NCBI RefSeq assembly: GCF_001904745.1
Contig: NZ_MRCD01000018.1
Location: 1 to 64,000, forward strand
Direction: 5' to 3'
Source: Calothrix sp. HK-06
GTDB lineage: Bacteria > Cyanobacteriota > Cyanobacteriia > Cyanobacteriales > Nostocaceae
Length of the DNA: 64,000 nucleotides
Below are positions 44,311 through 53,604 of the stretch, in pieces. The position numbers were made by a program, and so were the translations under genes. The stretch's first letter is position 1. Each line of letters starts with the position of its first letter. The notes under the pieces are model-generated. The model did not search any database and was not told where the DNA came from. It saw only the letters and a list, made by a program, of their open reading frames with translations.

Positions 44311-44541
44311 CAGGTAGCTGTTTGTTGTGAGATATCCAAAAAATGTCAGGTAGCTTAGAATTGTAGGTGATTCAAAAATATATATTTGAATTTAAATTTG
44401 TTCTTTTTTTAGAAAGTGTGGTTGGTACTACCACCTTTGTTGTGAGCGACTGGAAATCGTCTCACCTTGGCCTTTGGACATCACCTACGATTCGTTCGCT
44501 AGTTACCTGATGTTTTTTGGACAAACAACAAAGTGGCTACC
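44311..44541. repeat. Long imperfect inverted repeat, candidate structured RNA or origin
   Basis: The left arm (44311-44372) and right arm (44479-44541) pair over about 60 bases with small bulges; shared blocks include GGTAGC, TTTGTTGT, CCAAAAAA, TCAGGTA and GTAGGTGAT. The loop has two nested hairpins (for example GTGGT with ACCAC). TCAGGTAGC also occurs as a direct repeat at 44310-44318 and 44346-44354. It lies just upstream of the putative replication-type gene. Confidence 0.55.
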
Positions 44542-44991
44542 AGCCTTTTTGTTTTTTGGAAAATTTGAATATACTTTTGGTCATCTGTGTTTACTCCTGT
44601 GTATGAAAGTTAACTACTGAGGGGGTTGCACGGTTTCAAGCTGCAATTCCATCGGCGCCTGCATTTTTGGTTGCGAACGTACTACTATGTAACTAATTAG
44701 TACAAAAAATCAATATAGTTACTTTGCACGCTTATCACAAAAAATAACCAAAGCAATACTTGCCACATACTTTTACGCTCTTTCGGTGTAAAATAGTCGT
44801 AGTAGTAACAGTCGTAGTGGTGGTAAGCAGCTTTAGATAAAAGAACATTTAACGTCAGAGGTTCCAATTCTTAGTTGTGTTCTTTCTTTGCCGCTTTTAC
44901 CGCCTACTCATTTATTCAAATTAAATAGCTCGGTCTTACTATAGAACGTTCGTGCCTCCTTTGTGAAGATAGCTCAGGTGCCACAGCGGGA

Positions 44992-45017
44992 ATATGCGCT
45001 CAGTTCTGAGCGTATAT
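44992..45017. repeat. Near-perfect palindrome
   Basis: ATATGCGCTCAG and CTGAGCGTATAT form a 12-bp stem with one G-U and a very short centre TT. It could be a regulator-binding site or a cruciform. No T run of terminator strength follows directly. Confidence 0.4.
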
Positions 45018-45500
45018 TTGTTGTGTCGTCCATTAGATAATAATATCGCCCTTGTGTATGCTTGAGAACTCAATCATATGTAACATGTGTGCTAACAAAA
45101 CTAAACAACATTTAACAGTAAAATCTTGAGCGTGAGAAATTAAGGTAGTAACGTTTTTCTCCGTGACTGCCTGGTGTATCAATATTTCACCATTGAATAA
45201 TGTGATAGATTCGCGGTTCGTAGCGTGAAGGGTACCAACTGGAATGTCTGAAGGTAATTCTACTATCTATTCTTGTGATTTTGGCAACTCAAAAAAAATA
45301 TTTAGAAACAAGGGGGGCGTTCGTACTAGTGGTACTTATAAAACCAGAAATTAACCAATAAGTTAACTACCAGTTGGGTATAGTCGGGTAGCTTCGATAA
45401 TTACCGACATTTTCTCAAACCTTTATGAGTGCTGTAATGTGCTGGTATCAAAAGCTACTTGTATGTTTCATATATACACCCTAAAAGCGAGTGATAAAAA

Positions 45501-45517
45501 TGTGAACCGTGGTTCAC
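45501..45517. promoter_or_regulatory. Palindromic operator-like site, copy 2
   Basis: TGTGAACC-GT-GGTTCAC repeats the palindrome of 1261-1280 with the central dinucleotide inverted. It lies about 320 bp from the hsdR remnant, as copy 1 lies in the flank of the hsdR region. Confidence 0.45.
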
Positions 45518-45819
45518 TAGGACTACGATGCGGTGCGAATTATAATGATTATCAGTACTGTGACTTTAAATCCTATATCAAATAATTATTAGCTTGCTTA
45601 TATAATTAATATTTTCAATACTTTATTATCAAGTTTTAAGGCAATTATTTCATAACTATTTGTATCTAGCGATAAGGCGCCACGGTACTCAAACGGCGCC
45701 ATCTCAAGTTTAAGTTTTATCCTTTTGATAAAACTAGGAGTCATATTTTTTGTAGATTGCGACTAAATAATTGATAGCTTTAGCTGAAAGTTACTCAGCT
45801 TGCATACTATTAATATTTT

Positions 45820-45995
45820 TTTTAATCTACGTAGCGTTGCTAATTCTTCTAGTAAAGCTTGATTTTTATGCTCTGGGTCAGGTGGTGGAACAAAGGCGCC
45901 GGGATAAAACTCAGCATCCTTAGTAACAACCCGGTAATACCAAATACCCAACGAGCGCGCATGTTTAAGATTACTTAATGCTACACGCTGAACGC
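45820..45995 (-). pseudogene. hsdR: Fragment of a second hsdR gene
   Basis: On the minus strand this reads QRVALSNLKHARSLGIWYYR..., then DAEFYPGAFVPPPDPE and NQALLEELATLR. It matches the N-terminal region of the hsdR gene at 3594-6911 at both protein and DNA level, including the GGCGCC at the equivalent position. Similarity ends on both sides; no nuclease or helicase part remains. Confidence 0.75.
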
Positions 45996-46034
45996 TCTAA
46001 TATATAGATATTGCAGTTTACGAGTGAGAACGCC

Positions 46035-46256
46035 ATGACCGAAACAAAACCAACCCGTACCGTCCGTAGAGGAAGAATATTCCCAGAAATACAGTGGACC
46101 TCCGAACAGATAGCGGAACGTGAAGCAGAACGTGAAGCTTTTATGGCACGCTGCGAACCTCTGTATGAAAAACTCAAACCAGAATTAATGCAAACTCATT
46201 ACAACTGGTACGTAACAATTGAACCCGACAGCGGCGCCAAAAAATCAAATTTTTAA
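46035..46256 (+). pseudogene. Truncated HYNWY-family protein
   Basis: Start MTETKPTRTVRRGRIFPEIQ, then the HYNWYVTIEPDSG core; the C-terminus is cut after PDSG, directly at a GGCGCC (about 46232-46237), and followed by a short unrelated tail AKKSNF. The intact paralogue at 19600-19917 continues GEYFVDKD at this point. It may still make a 73-aa protein. Confidence 0.6.
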
Positions 46257-46399
46257 AATTGTCTGAAACGTTTGCATAGTATGAGTTATAGCATTATTAA
46301 TCTAAACGTCGCGCTAAGGACAAAAAATCTATGAATGGCACAGTCCTGCTATAGGTAGTCCCCCAGCATGGGATGATTGCCGAAAAGTGTAATACCCAA

Positions 46400-46500
46400 T
46401 GGTCAAAAATCACCATAAGCATTGTCTGCAACTATCAATGATTTCCCCTTCTCCTTGTCCGATACTGAAACTATCGAACTCAAACAAATGATTTTACAAG
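46400..46500 (+). promoter_or_regulatory. Leader shared with the tandem peptidoglycan-binding genes
   Basis: The blocks GCCGAAAAGTGTAAT, CAATGGTCAAAAATCAC, ATCAATGATTTCCC and TCCGATACTG occur here in the same order and spacing as upstream of the genes at 53605, 54066 and 54527, although the downstream proteins are unrelated. This points to a common promoter and regulator. Confidence 0.6.
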
Positions 46501-46511
46501 GAGATTGAATT

Positions 46512-46910
46512 ATGAATATTAAAGTTATCGGTTTAGCTGCTATTCTTGGTTTATCTGCACCTGCAATTACAGATATTGCTTTAAATCCTCAAAGTGCTGT
46601 AGCAATGCCTACAGATTTTGTTCGTCCCACAGGTGCTTTTACAGACAGCAGTACTGAATGGGTTGTAAAGCTTAATTTAGACGAGTTTGGTGTTTATACT
46701 TATTCAGGTCAAAATACCAAACAAGGAAGTGATTTAACTCTAAAAAGTCCAGAAATATCTGGCAATAGCCAAAGTTACACTTATACTTTCAAAAATAATA
46801 GCTACAAATATATTATTACTTATCAACCAGCAGACAAAAAACATATTCGTCTCACGGTTGTTAACCCACAAGGAAGCACAATCTTAAATAAACTGATGGC
46901 TAAGGTATGA
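46512..46910 (+). CDS. Secreted small protein, unknown function
   Basis: This 132-aa protein has a signal peptide (MNIKVIGLAAILGLSAPAIT, cleavage possibly near SAVA-MP). The mature part is beta-rich and polar (YTYSGQNTKQGSDLTLKSPE) with no cysteine, as expected for a small periplasmic beta protein. An AAGGAG site precedes it, and a terminator follows at 46963. The promoter block is shared with the tandem genes at 53.6 kb. Confidence 0.65.
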   Translation: MNIKVIGLAAILGLSAPAITDIALNPQSAVAMPTDFVRPTGAFTDSSTEWVVKLNLDEFGVYTYSGQNTKQGSDLTLKSPEISGNSQSYTYTFKNNSYKYIITYQPADKKHIRLTVVNPQGSTILNKLMAKV

Positions 46911-46962
46911 AATTATAGAGATGTTTAGACTATTTATTTGAGGGAAAACATCAGATTTAAGT

Positions 46963-46998
46963 AGGTGCGGTCTATATAAGTTGACTGCACCTATTTTT
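46963..46998 (+). terminator. Rho-independent terminator
   Basis: AGGTGCGGTC pairs with GACTGCACCT (one G-U) over a 10-nt loop, then ATTTTTG. It ends the secreted-protein gene at 46512. Confidence 0.75.
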
Positions 46999-47165
46999 GT
47001 TAACAGTATTTGACTTTTCACATTATGTGGAAAAACGAACAAACGAACCTAACCCCCCAACCCCCTTCCCTACAAGGGAAGGGGGAGTACATCCGCTCCC
47101 CTCTCCTTGCAGGAGAGGGGTTGGGGGAGAGGTTCTTAACATGCACCTGTTTTTGTTAACAGTAT
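46987..47165. repeat. 23-bp direct repeats flanking a dispersed-repeat insertion
   Basis: GCACCT(A/G)TTTTTGTTAACAGTAT occurs at 46987-47009 and 47143-47165. Between them lie a TTTTCAC...GTGGAAAA hairpin and two GC-rich hairpins of the CCCCTCTCC/GGAGAGGGG family (47043-47140). The layout resembles an insertion with target duplication. Confidence 0.65.
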
Positions 47166-47185
47166 AGGATTAAGGAGTAAGGATT

Positions 47186-47506
47186 ATGGATAGAGTACTG
47201 ATGGTACAAGGGTTAATTGTATTAGTGACTGTGGGAATAATCCTGTACATTTTATATCTATGCTTACATTTGTGGCGCCAAAAACGTCTTCTATCACAAC
47301 AACTCCAGCTTCAGCAGGATTTAATGGAAAAGACATTTGCTTCAATTCACAATGGTCCAGTACAAATGTTGGGGTTTATTATTAGAGAAGTTGAAGTTCA
47401 TCAAGTAAATCAACTTCAATTACTAGAGTATTTACGTGGTATTTACCAAGATATTTTAGTAAATGTTGAAAAACTGAATACTGAGGATTCTACTTTAAAC
47501 AGATGA
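47186..47506 (+). CDS. Truncated sensor histidine kinase (membrane segment plus H-box)
   Basis: This 106-aa protein has a membrane segment at residues about 6-30, then a coiled linker and TFASIHNGPVQMLGF, the phospho-acceptor His box of HisKA_3 (NarX/LiaS-type) kinases. It ends soon after, with no ATP-binding domain. It may be a decayed kinase. A Shine-Dalgarno (AAGGAG) is present. Confidence 0.55.
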   Translation: MDRVLMVQGLIVLVTVGIILYILYLCLHLWRQKRLLSQQLQLQQDLMEKTFASIHNGPVQMLGFIIREVEVHQVNQLQLLEYLRGIYQDILVNVEKLNTEDSTLNR

Positions 47507-47694
47507 ATCCAAAGCCATCAGCATTTATGGCGCCTTGGAATTACATTCCAAGGAGCAATAGTCCAAGTGCGTTAAAACGCACATTTTGCCGTTCTCCCAA
47601 AATTCAGCCCACTAAGTGCGGAAGAGCTAAATAAAGTTTTGGCAAGGAAATTGGACAAACTTCAATTTTCCTTGTTTGAATCGGCTAAAAACAG

Positions 47695-48318
47695 TTAACT
47701 GGCTGTAATCGCTTTTTCAATTTCTTTTCTTACTAGTTCTTTGTTCGTAATAACTGTTGCTTCGTCTCCGGTAGTGGCTTCAATTGCAAAAAAATGTACA
47801 TCTAGAATTCCCAAAAAATTCAAAAGCAGTTTCAGATAGGGTTCTAAAAAGTTAAAAACAGCCATTTGCCCATTTTGGGTATATCCACCTGCACCGTAAG
47901 CACATATTACATAAGCGCGTTTACCAGTTACAAGTCCATTGAAGCTCTTACCATCATAGGAAAAAGTCTTTCCAATTCTAACAATTTGGTCTATCCAAGC
48001 TTTGAGAACTGATGGTACAGAGAAATTGTACATTGGTACACTTAGTAACAAAACATCAACAGAAAGTAGCTCATCGATTAAAGCATCAGATAAACTAGTA
48101 GCTAGTTTCATCTGTTCACTGTGTTGTTCTTTAGGCGTGTAATACCCAGCAATTGTTACATCTGAGATATGAGGAATTTCAGTTTGTACGATATCGCGGA
48201 CAATAACCTCATCATTTGGGTATTTTTTCAACCAAATTGTTTGGAAAAAATCAGCAATTTCTCTAGAATGGGAATTTTGCTGGCGAGAACTAGAATCGAT
48301 TCTGAGTATTTTAGCCAT
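47695..48318 (-). CDS. azoR: FMN-dependent NADH azoreductase
   Basis: This 207-aa flavodoxin-like quinone/azo reductase transfers two electrons from NAD(P)H through FMN. Landmarks are the N-terminal ILRIDSSSRQQNSHSREIAD (phosphate loop), PMYNFSVPSVLKAWIDQIVR (FMN and substrate site) and the AYGAGGY loop. I chose the ATG at 48318; an in-frame GTG lies three codons upstream. It is monocistronic, with a likely role in quinone detoxification. Confidence 0.9.
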   Translation of the reverse strand: MAKILRIDSSSRQQNSHSREIADFFQTIWLKKYPNDEVIVRDIVQTEIPHISDVTIAGYYTPKEQHSEQMKLATSLSDALIDELLSVDVLLLSVPMYNFSVPSVLKAWIDQIVRIGKTFSYDGKSFNGLVTGKRAYVICAYGAGGYTQNGQMAVFNFLEPYLKLLLNFLGILDVHFFAIEATTGDEATVITNKELVRKEIEKAITAS

Positions 48319-49167
48319 AATCTTCACGTATCAATTTTGTTATACAAAGGAGTGTTCGATCCACATAAGCAAACTATATTAGCTGCAAAGTTAACAATAA
48401 ATACCAATTTACGAATAATACTCGTGCAGATTATGCATGAATAAAATTTGAGTGATGCTTGGCTGAATGCGTCGTAAAAATACAGTTGTTGTTTGACCAG
48501 TTTCTAATGGTGCGTCTGTGGTGTAAGTAATATCGTTTCACAAAAACCTTGATACAAATACAGCTATTTATTTTTCTCCGATTGACGAATAAAAAGTAAG
48601 TACTTAGAATAGACTCCGATAACAGAACCAAATATCTGAACTGTTGCTGCCAACTGTAATAGGTTGGTAGCTTTGCTTATACGGCGCCCAATCTTTTACG
48701 TAGAGGTTGGGTTTTTTATTTTACCTGGGGAGTGGGATATGCAGTATTGCTGTCCCGGAGCGCTCTGTTGCTCCCTTAAAGCAAAAGCGCCGTCTTGTCG
48801 AATTTGGAACGATACCCATTTTTAACCTGACTTTTCACGGCATGTGGAAAACGCCCTAACAGAGGCTCAAGCCTTGATTTTACGTTAGCCTTTGTCATTA
48901 ACTTAAAGCTATTGATAATTAGTCTGTGATAAGGTACAGCTTTTTCGTGCTTTGAGGACTTCCCGTGAAAAATCAGGGCGATGCTTAGGGTAAATTTAAT
49001 TGCTGTCTAAAAGCATCATCATATTGATTTTTTGCGGAAACCCCTTAATTGGTTGTGATTATTATTATTGACTATCATTCAGGGAATACCACGACAAATG
49101 TCTAATGGTATTTTTACTTGCATCTTTTAATTACATCCACACGGTTATTATCTACCAACATATAAAA
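48319..49167. other. Intergenic region before the CHAT gene
   Basis: It contains a GGCGCC-headed terminator (48687-48718) and a TTTTCAC...GTGGAAAA hairpin (about 48834-48851). No gene seen. Confidence 0.4.
48687..48718 (+). terminator. Terminator-like hairpin, GGCGCC-headed family
   Basis: CCCAA pairs with TTGGG, extended by TCT/AGA with a bulge, then six T. The left arm belongs to GGCGCCCA, as at 20744 and 56915. No gene lies directly before it on the plus strand, so it may be an orphan repeat. Confidence 0.55.
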
Positions 49168-50991
49168 ATGATAAAAAAAATCTTATTTGCATCAGCAAAC
49201 CCCAGTGACACAAGAAAACTGAATTTAGATAAAGAAGTACGCGACATTCAAATCGCGCTAAAATCGAGCAAAAATAGAGATGACTTTGAAATTGTCACCT
49301 GTTTGGCTGTAAGAGTTGAAGATTTACGACGCGCATTATTAGACGAGCAACCTAACATAGTCCACTTTTCAGGACATGGGGATACATCCGGTTTGAGGTT
49401 AGAAGATGATAATGGGTTAACGCAAGTAGTCAGCGAATTAGCATTAGCTAGTTTATTTGAGAATTTTAGCCGCCAAGTTGAGTGTGTAGTACTCAACGCC
49501 TGCTATAGTAAAGTTCAGGCTGAGGCAATTTACAAACATGTTGATTGCGTTATTGGGATGAACCAGCCAGTAAGGGATAATTCTGCTATCAATTTCGCTA
49601 TCGAGTTTTATGACGCTGTTTTCTCAGGAGAAAGCTATGACTACGCTTTTAATATCGCATGTTCTTCTATGCAACTAGAAGGTAGTAAAGAACATTCAAC
49701 TCCTGAAATTTTATTTAGACCTGCTAAAAGTACTGAGAAAAATAATACGTCCCAAGAAAAAACACAATCACAATTCGGCGAAATTTGTGAAAGTGTTGGC
49801 GGTGCAATGTGCGGTGGGATGCAAGCTGCACAGGGTAACAGTAATAATTTCTGGACAAATAACAACAGTTTTCGTCTTTGTTCTGTCGATGCTGCTAATG
49901 ATGATATTTATACACAATTTGCTGGATATGTTAACAAAGCAGAACAGCAGAACAATCTTGCAAAAGTCACTTGCAGTTCAGAAAACACAAACAAAGATAA
50001 ACCAATTTTATATCCTCTTTGGTTTGGTACTAACCGCAGACCAAATAATCCAGAAAATTTATCTCAAGGATTTTCAGGAGAGCGCGCTGAACAGATTTAT
50101 TATGGCACTTGTGAAGTATTAGTACCAAAGTCCCATAAAATTGGTTCTACTGGTTCTCCTTTATGGCAAAGGATTTTAACCTTGACCGACGACCGTCTTA
50201 AACTAAAGCAAGAAAGTCTGAAATCTTTCCATGAAAATGATTTTTGGAATGAAGTGCGTCAGACGTTGTTGCAAAAAATTAAACCAGATGAGCGTTCTGC
50301 TTTAGTCTTTATTCACGGTTATAACGTCAGTTTTGAAGAAGCGGCTTTACGAGCCGCTCAGATTGGGGTAGACCTAGATTTTCAAGGGATTATGACTTTC
50401 TATAGCTGGCCATCAAAAGGAGAAGTCGCTGGCTATACAGCGGATGAAGCAACAATTCAAGCTAGCGAGAAATATATTACTAAGTTTTTACTTAATTTGG
50501 CACAAAACAGTGGGGCAAAAAAAATCCACATTATTGCTCACAGTATGGGAAACAGGGGATTACTCGGAGCAATGCAGCGAATTTTGACTACAGTTCAAGC
50601 TGAGAGTCAAGTCTTATTTGGACAAATCTTTCTCGCTGCTCCTGATGTTGACCCGGATATTTTTCAAGAATTAGCAGCAGCTTATCAAAAGCTAGCTGAA
50701 CGCACGACTCTTTACGTTTCTCGTAAAGATAAAGCTTTGCTGGCATCAGGTATTATTCACAGTCATCCTCGTGTTGGGTTCTTTCCACCAATTACAGTTG
50801 TTAATGGCATAGATACAATAGAAGTCTCTAACATTGATTTAACATCTTTAGGTCATGGTTATTTTGCAGAAGCTCGTAGTTTGCTGCAAGATATACACAC
50901 ATTATTAACGCATGATACATCTCCCGAACAACGATTTGGATTACAAATACAACAAGATAATGGGCTAAATTACTGGGCGATTAGGCAGTAG
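49168..50991 (+). CDS. CHAT protease fused to an alpha/beta hydrolase
   Basis: In this 607-aa protein, residues about 1-190 form a CHAT (caspase-like) domain with His69 in HFSGHG and Cys112 in LNACYS. After a linker (about 190-280), a DUF900-type alpha/beta hydrolase follows: IHGYNVSFEEA (oxyanion region), Ser459 in AHSMGNRG, Asp in AAPDVDPD and His near 562 in GHGYF. A protease and a lipase/esterase in one chain suggests an effector that cuts proteins and lipids, or a protease that releases the hydrolase. The start at MIKKILFASANPSD is preferred over an ATG 21 codons upstream. No GGCGCC occurs. Confidence 0.85.
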   Translation: MIKKILFASANPSDTRKLNLDKEVRDIQIALKSSKNRDDFEIVTCLAVRVEDLRRALLDEQPNIVHFSGHGDTSGLRLEDDNGLTQVVSELALASLFENFSRQVECVVLNACYSKVQAEAIYKHVDCVIGMNQPVRDNSAINFAIEFYDAVFSGESYDYAFNIACSSMQLEGSKEHSTPEILFRPAKSTEKNNTSQEKTQSQFGEICESVGGAMCGGMQAAQGNSNNFWTNNNSFRLCSVDAANDDIYTQFAGYVNKAEQQNNLAKVTCSSENTNKDKPILYPLWFGTNRRPNNPENLSQGFSGERAEQIYYGTCEVLVPKSHKIGSTGSPLWQRILTLTDDRLKLKQESLKSFHENDFWNEVRQTLLQKIKPDERSALVFIHGYNVSFEEAALRAAQIGVDLDFQGIMTFYSWPSKGEVAGYTADEATIQASEKYITKFLLNLAQNSGAKKIHIIAHSMGNRGLLGAMQRILTTVQAESQVLFGQIFLAAPDVDPDIFQELAAAYQKLAERTTLYVSRKDKALLASGIIHSHPRVGFFPPITVVNGIDTIEVSNIDLTSLGHGYFAEARSLLQDIHTLLTHDTSPEQRFGLQIQQDNGLNYWAIRQ

Positions 50992-51285
50992 GGAAGTAGT
51001 AAATAAGGTATCCAGAGGAATTACTTTGGGTGGACGCAATATTGGGTGGCCGCCGAGATACCCGCCAAAAAGAGACACGTTGTAAATTAATATTGCAAAA
51101 AATCCCTGATTGATTTATTAAATTCACTAAAAATTATATAGCAAATCAAAATTTTGCGCGGTGAATTTTGCTTTTACCCCTTTTCCTCCTTTACACTTGC
51201 CCATCAATGAGCTTTTTAGAGGACATTTTCGCAAGAGAAAACACACTCAATTCGGCAGCATTAAAACAACGTAACATCAGAGGTT
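50992..51285. other. Intergenic region after the CHAT gene
   Basis: I see nothing convincing in it. It leads into an area of decayed mobile genes. Confidence 0.3.
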
Positions 51286-51504
51286 TCAAACATATTTGTT
51301 AACCGATAATTGCCATGCAACCTCATTCTCGCTCGTAATCATATCGGGTTGCCGTCCCATGAGCCGCTCATACCATGTTAGGGCAGAATGATAATCAGCT
51401 ACTGCAAGACTGAAAAATACTACTTCAATAGCCAACGTCCCCTCCTTTTTTACCTTACCCTGTTGTATTTTAGCTTCGCTAGAAAGAGGAAGAAGTAACA
51501 ACAT
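51286..51504 (-). pseudogene. Fragment of a glyoxalase/bleomycin-resistance (VOC) gene
   Basis: The stretch VFFSLAVADYHSALTWYERL, then MGRQPDMI and ENEVAWQL, is the N-terminal half of a VOC-fold domain. The second half is missing, and the N-terminal 25 residues are unlikely to be native. Confidence 0.6.
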
Positions 51505-51645
51505 TTAGCGGGCATGGTTGCACATATACAGCAATAAGACCTAGTTTACTTTTAAATAGTCATAGTAAGTAACTGGACAAAATTAATTACACAAATACGT
51601 GATAAAATATTTGAGAACAAAAAGGTGCATTTATTAATATTTTGT

Positions 51646-51885
51646 ATGATATTTATCAGAGAAATCAATCCTCTATCACTTAAATTACTAGAACGAATTT
51701 ATCATCAAAGCCGACATAATCAAGTACGGCAGAGAGCGCATTGTCTAATACTAGCAGCGAGCGGTAAAAAAATAGGAGAGTTAATAAAGATTTTTAAAGT
51801 TAGTTATAAAACAATATATAACTGGTTTGACCGTTGGGAGTCGGAAGGAATAGTAGCAGAAATGCTTAATGTTAATAAAAGCTGA
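51646..51885 (+). pseudogene. IS630-type transposase, N-terminal fragment
   Basis: About 79 aa with a helix-turn-helix: RQRAHCLILAASGKKIGELI and VSYKTIYNWFDRWESEGI, the N-terminal DNA-binding part of IS630-family transposases. The DDE catalytic part is absent. It stops where the next element begins. Confidence 0.7.
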
Positions 51886-51892
51886 ATAAAAA

Positions 51893-51920
51893 TAGCTCAA
51901 AATATGGTAGTTTTGAGCTA
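51893..51920. repeat. Perfect 10-bp inverted repeat at the junction of two elements
   Basis: TAGCTCAAAA and TTTTGAGCTA surround an 8-nt centre. It lies between the IS630 fragment and the IS4-like gene and may be a terminator or part of an element end. Confidence 0.5.
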
Positions 51921-51939
51921 GAAAACCAAAAAATAATAA

Positions 51940-53014
51940 TTGACCGTGATTATATATTCATTCCCAAAAATTGTCAACGAGATACTGACATCTTTACCTA
52001 AAAATGATTATCCAGTTTTGAACACTCAATTATTTGTATCTTACTGGTTAGGCTTTACTTTAGATAAAAGCTTAACCAGTATGCGAGATTTATTTAAGCG
52101 TCTAAACAATACAGGATATGAATGTGATATATCTACTTTCTCTAAAGCGCGCCTTACATAGAAGCCAAGCTCCCTTCATTGAAATTTATCAAAAACTCAA
52201 CCAATTAGTTAACCAAAAAACACAAAGTAAATCTTTAAAAGACTATATCGTTTGCCCTATAGATTCAACAATAATTACTTTGACCAGTAAATTACTTTGG
52301 GTGTTGGGATATCACCAAGTAAAACTATTTAGCTCTCTGAATTTAACTAGTGGCACTCCAGAAGATAATCTGATTCTTTTTGGGCAAGGACATGATTACA
52401 AATATGGCTCACCAATGATGTCGAATTTACCAGTAAATGGCGTTGGTGTCATGGATAGGGGAGGCAGTGCATTGGGCGGGTTCCCCGACTTGAAGCAACT
52501 GCCGTGCTTTGCTGGTTTAAAATTTATCCAACAATTAAGTGATGATAATAAATTTTTTGTTTTGAGAATAAGTAATAGTTGGAAACTTGAGTTTGATGAG
52601 CAAACAGGATTAGTTAGGGTAGGCACTGGTAAAAATTCAGGACTGTATAGAGTTGTTAGCTTCTGTGATTTGGAAACTAAAACAGAGTATCGCCTAGTCA
52701 CTAATTTACCATTTGATGGAGAAACCCAAGTTTCAAATTAAGAAGTGATGGAGATTTATAGATGTCGTTGGGGTGTGGAATTATTATGGAAATTTTTAAA
52801 GATGCATTTAAAGCTTGATAGACTTATCACCAAAAATGTTAATGGCATAACCATACAAATCTATTCATGTCTCATTGCTTATTTAGTTATTCAATTAATA
52901 GATACCCCTAAACAATGGGGCAATAAGTTAATAGATAAAATCCGCTATTTACAAGCTTGTATGAATAAAGAAATAAGTTACATTCACTGGATGCAAAATG
53001 TTATGCTATGTTGA
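51940..53014 (+). pseudogene. IS4-family transposase with a frameshift, a stop and an in-frame repeat insertion
   Basis: Three pieces join into one DDE transposase. The first (to about 52160) reads PVLNTQLFVSYWLGFTLDKS. The second, in another frame, contains CPIDSTIITLTSKLLW (first catalytic Asp) and reaches QVSN-stop. The third, in the same frame as the second, contains IYRCRWGVELLWKFLKMHLK (the Y-R-E-K signature of IS4). The frameshift lies at GCGCGCC (52147-52153). The stop at 52739-52741 is one base away from a Glu codon. Codons at 52460-52507 are an inserted dispersed repeat. Confidence 0.8.
52460..52507 (+). repeat. Dispersed repeat inserted in frame in the transposase
   Basis: The 48-bp stretch encodes GGSALGGFPDLKQLPC between VMDR and FAGLKF, which would otherwise join as a normal transposase sequence. 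Its DNA (GGCAGTGC ... GCCGTGC) resembles a widespread cyanobacterial short repeat. Confidence 0.6.
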
Positions 53015-53016
53015 TG

Positions 53017-53337
53017 TTATAAGAGGTTTATAGTATTAATATACCTAAAAATGTAAAGTTTTGTATCGGTATTCAACATTTCTGCTAATACCACTGGGAT
53101 GCCATAAATTTCTTGTGCTGTCTGTTTAAAAGATGGTTGAGTCAATTTATCAAAATTTGTTTTAGGATTAGAAAAGAATTCGTAACTACGTTTTAAGTCA
53201 CTGGCGTTGTCAAATACGGAAGACAGAGGCTGACCATATTTTACTGTCAAAGACTCAGAAATAAACACTGCTCTATCAGTTAGACGTTTGTCACCAAAAT
53301 CACACTTACTGTACGGATTTGCTTCTAGTAGTTTCAT
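53017..53337 (-). pseudogene. Tn5-like (IS4 superfamily) transposase, N-terminal fragment
   Basis: Opening MKLLEANPYSKCDFGDKRLT, then SDLKRSYEFFSNPKTNFDKL, is typical of the Transposase_Tn5 N-terminal DNA-binding domain. It reaches IPVVLAEMLN and then loses similarity. The catalytic domain is missing. It abuts the IS4-like pseudogene. Confidence 0.7.
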
Positions 53338-53604
53338 TGGTACCCAGAAAATATAACACTACAAGCACCTTACATTAAAGAGTGCAAACCATCTTGAATT
53401 TATGTGATTGGTTCGCGATATTATAGCGCGAACCATTTTTCTTTTTCCACATCCCGTGAAAAGTCAGATTTTTAACCCATTGCCGAAAAGTGTAATGAGC
53501 AATGGTCAAAAATCACAATTGTCTTTGTCCGCAATTATCAATGATTTCCCTTTCATATTCTCCGATACTGTAATCATCAAACACAAACAAAAAAGGAAAA
53601 AGTT
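53338..53604. other. Terminator and promoter region before the tandem genes
   Basis: 53409-53445 is a strong terminator. 53471-53604 is the first copy of the leader shared with 46.4 kb. Confidence 0.5.
53409..53445 (+). terminator. Strong rho-independent terminator
   Basis: TGGTTCGCG pairs with CGCGAACCA over a 9-nt loop, followed by TTTTTCTTTTT. It separates the transposon remnants from the tandem genes. Confidence 0.8.

Larger units (their letters stand above)
44282..45819. other. Long non-coding region with structured repeats and a palindrome
   Basis: No convincing gene was found. It holds a long imperfect inverted repeat (44311-44541), a 12+12 near-palindrome (44992-45017), the operator-like palindrome at 45501-45517 and two GGCGCC sites near 45680-45700. 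Confidence 0.5.

Noticed and set aside
45539-45560. Fur-box-like ATAATGATTATC
   Set aside because: It is a single weak match in AT-rich DNA with no iron-related gene nearby.
47504-47634. 43-codon frame after the kinase fragment
   Set aside because: It shows no kinase ATPase motif and no family likeness, so it is probably non-coding.
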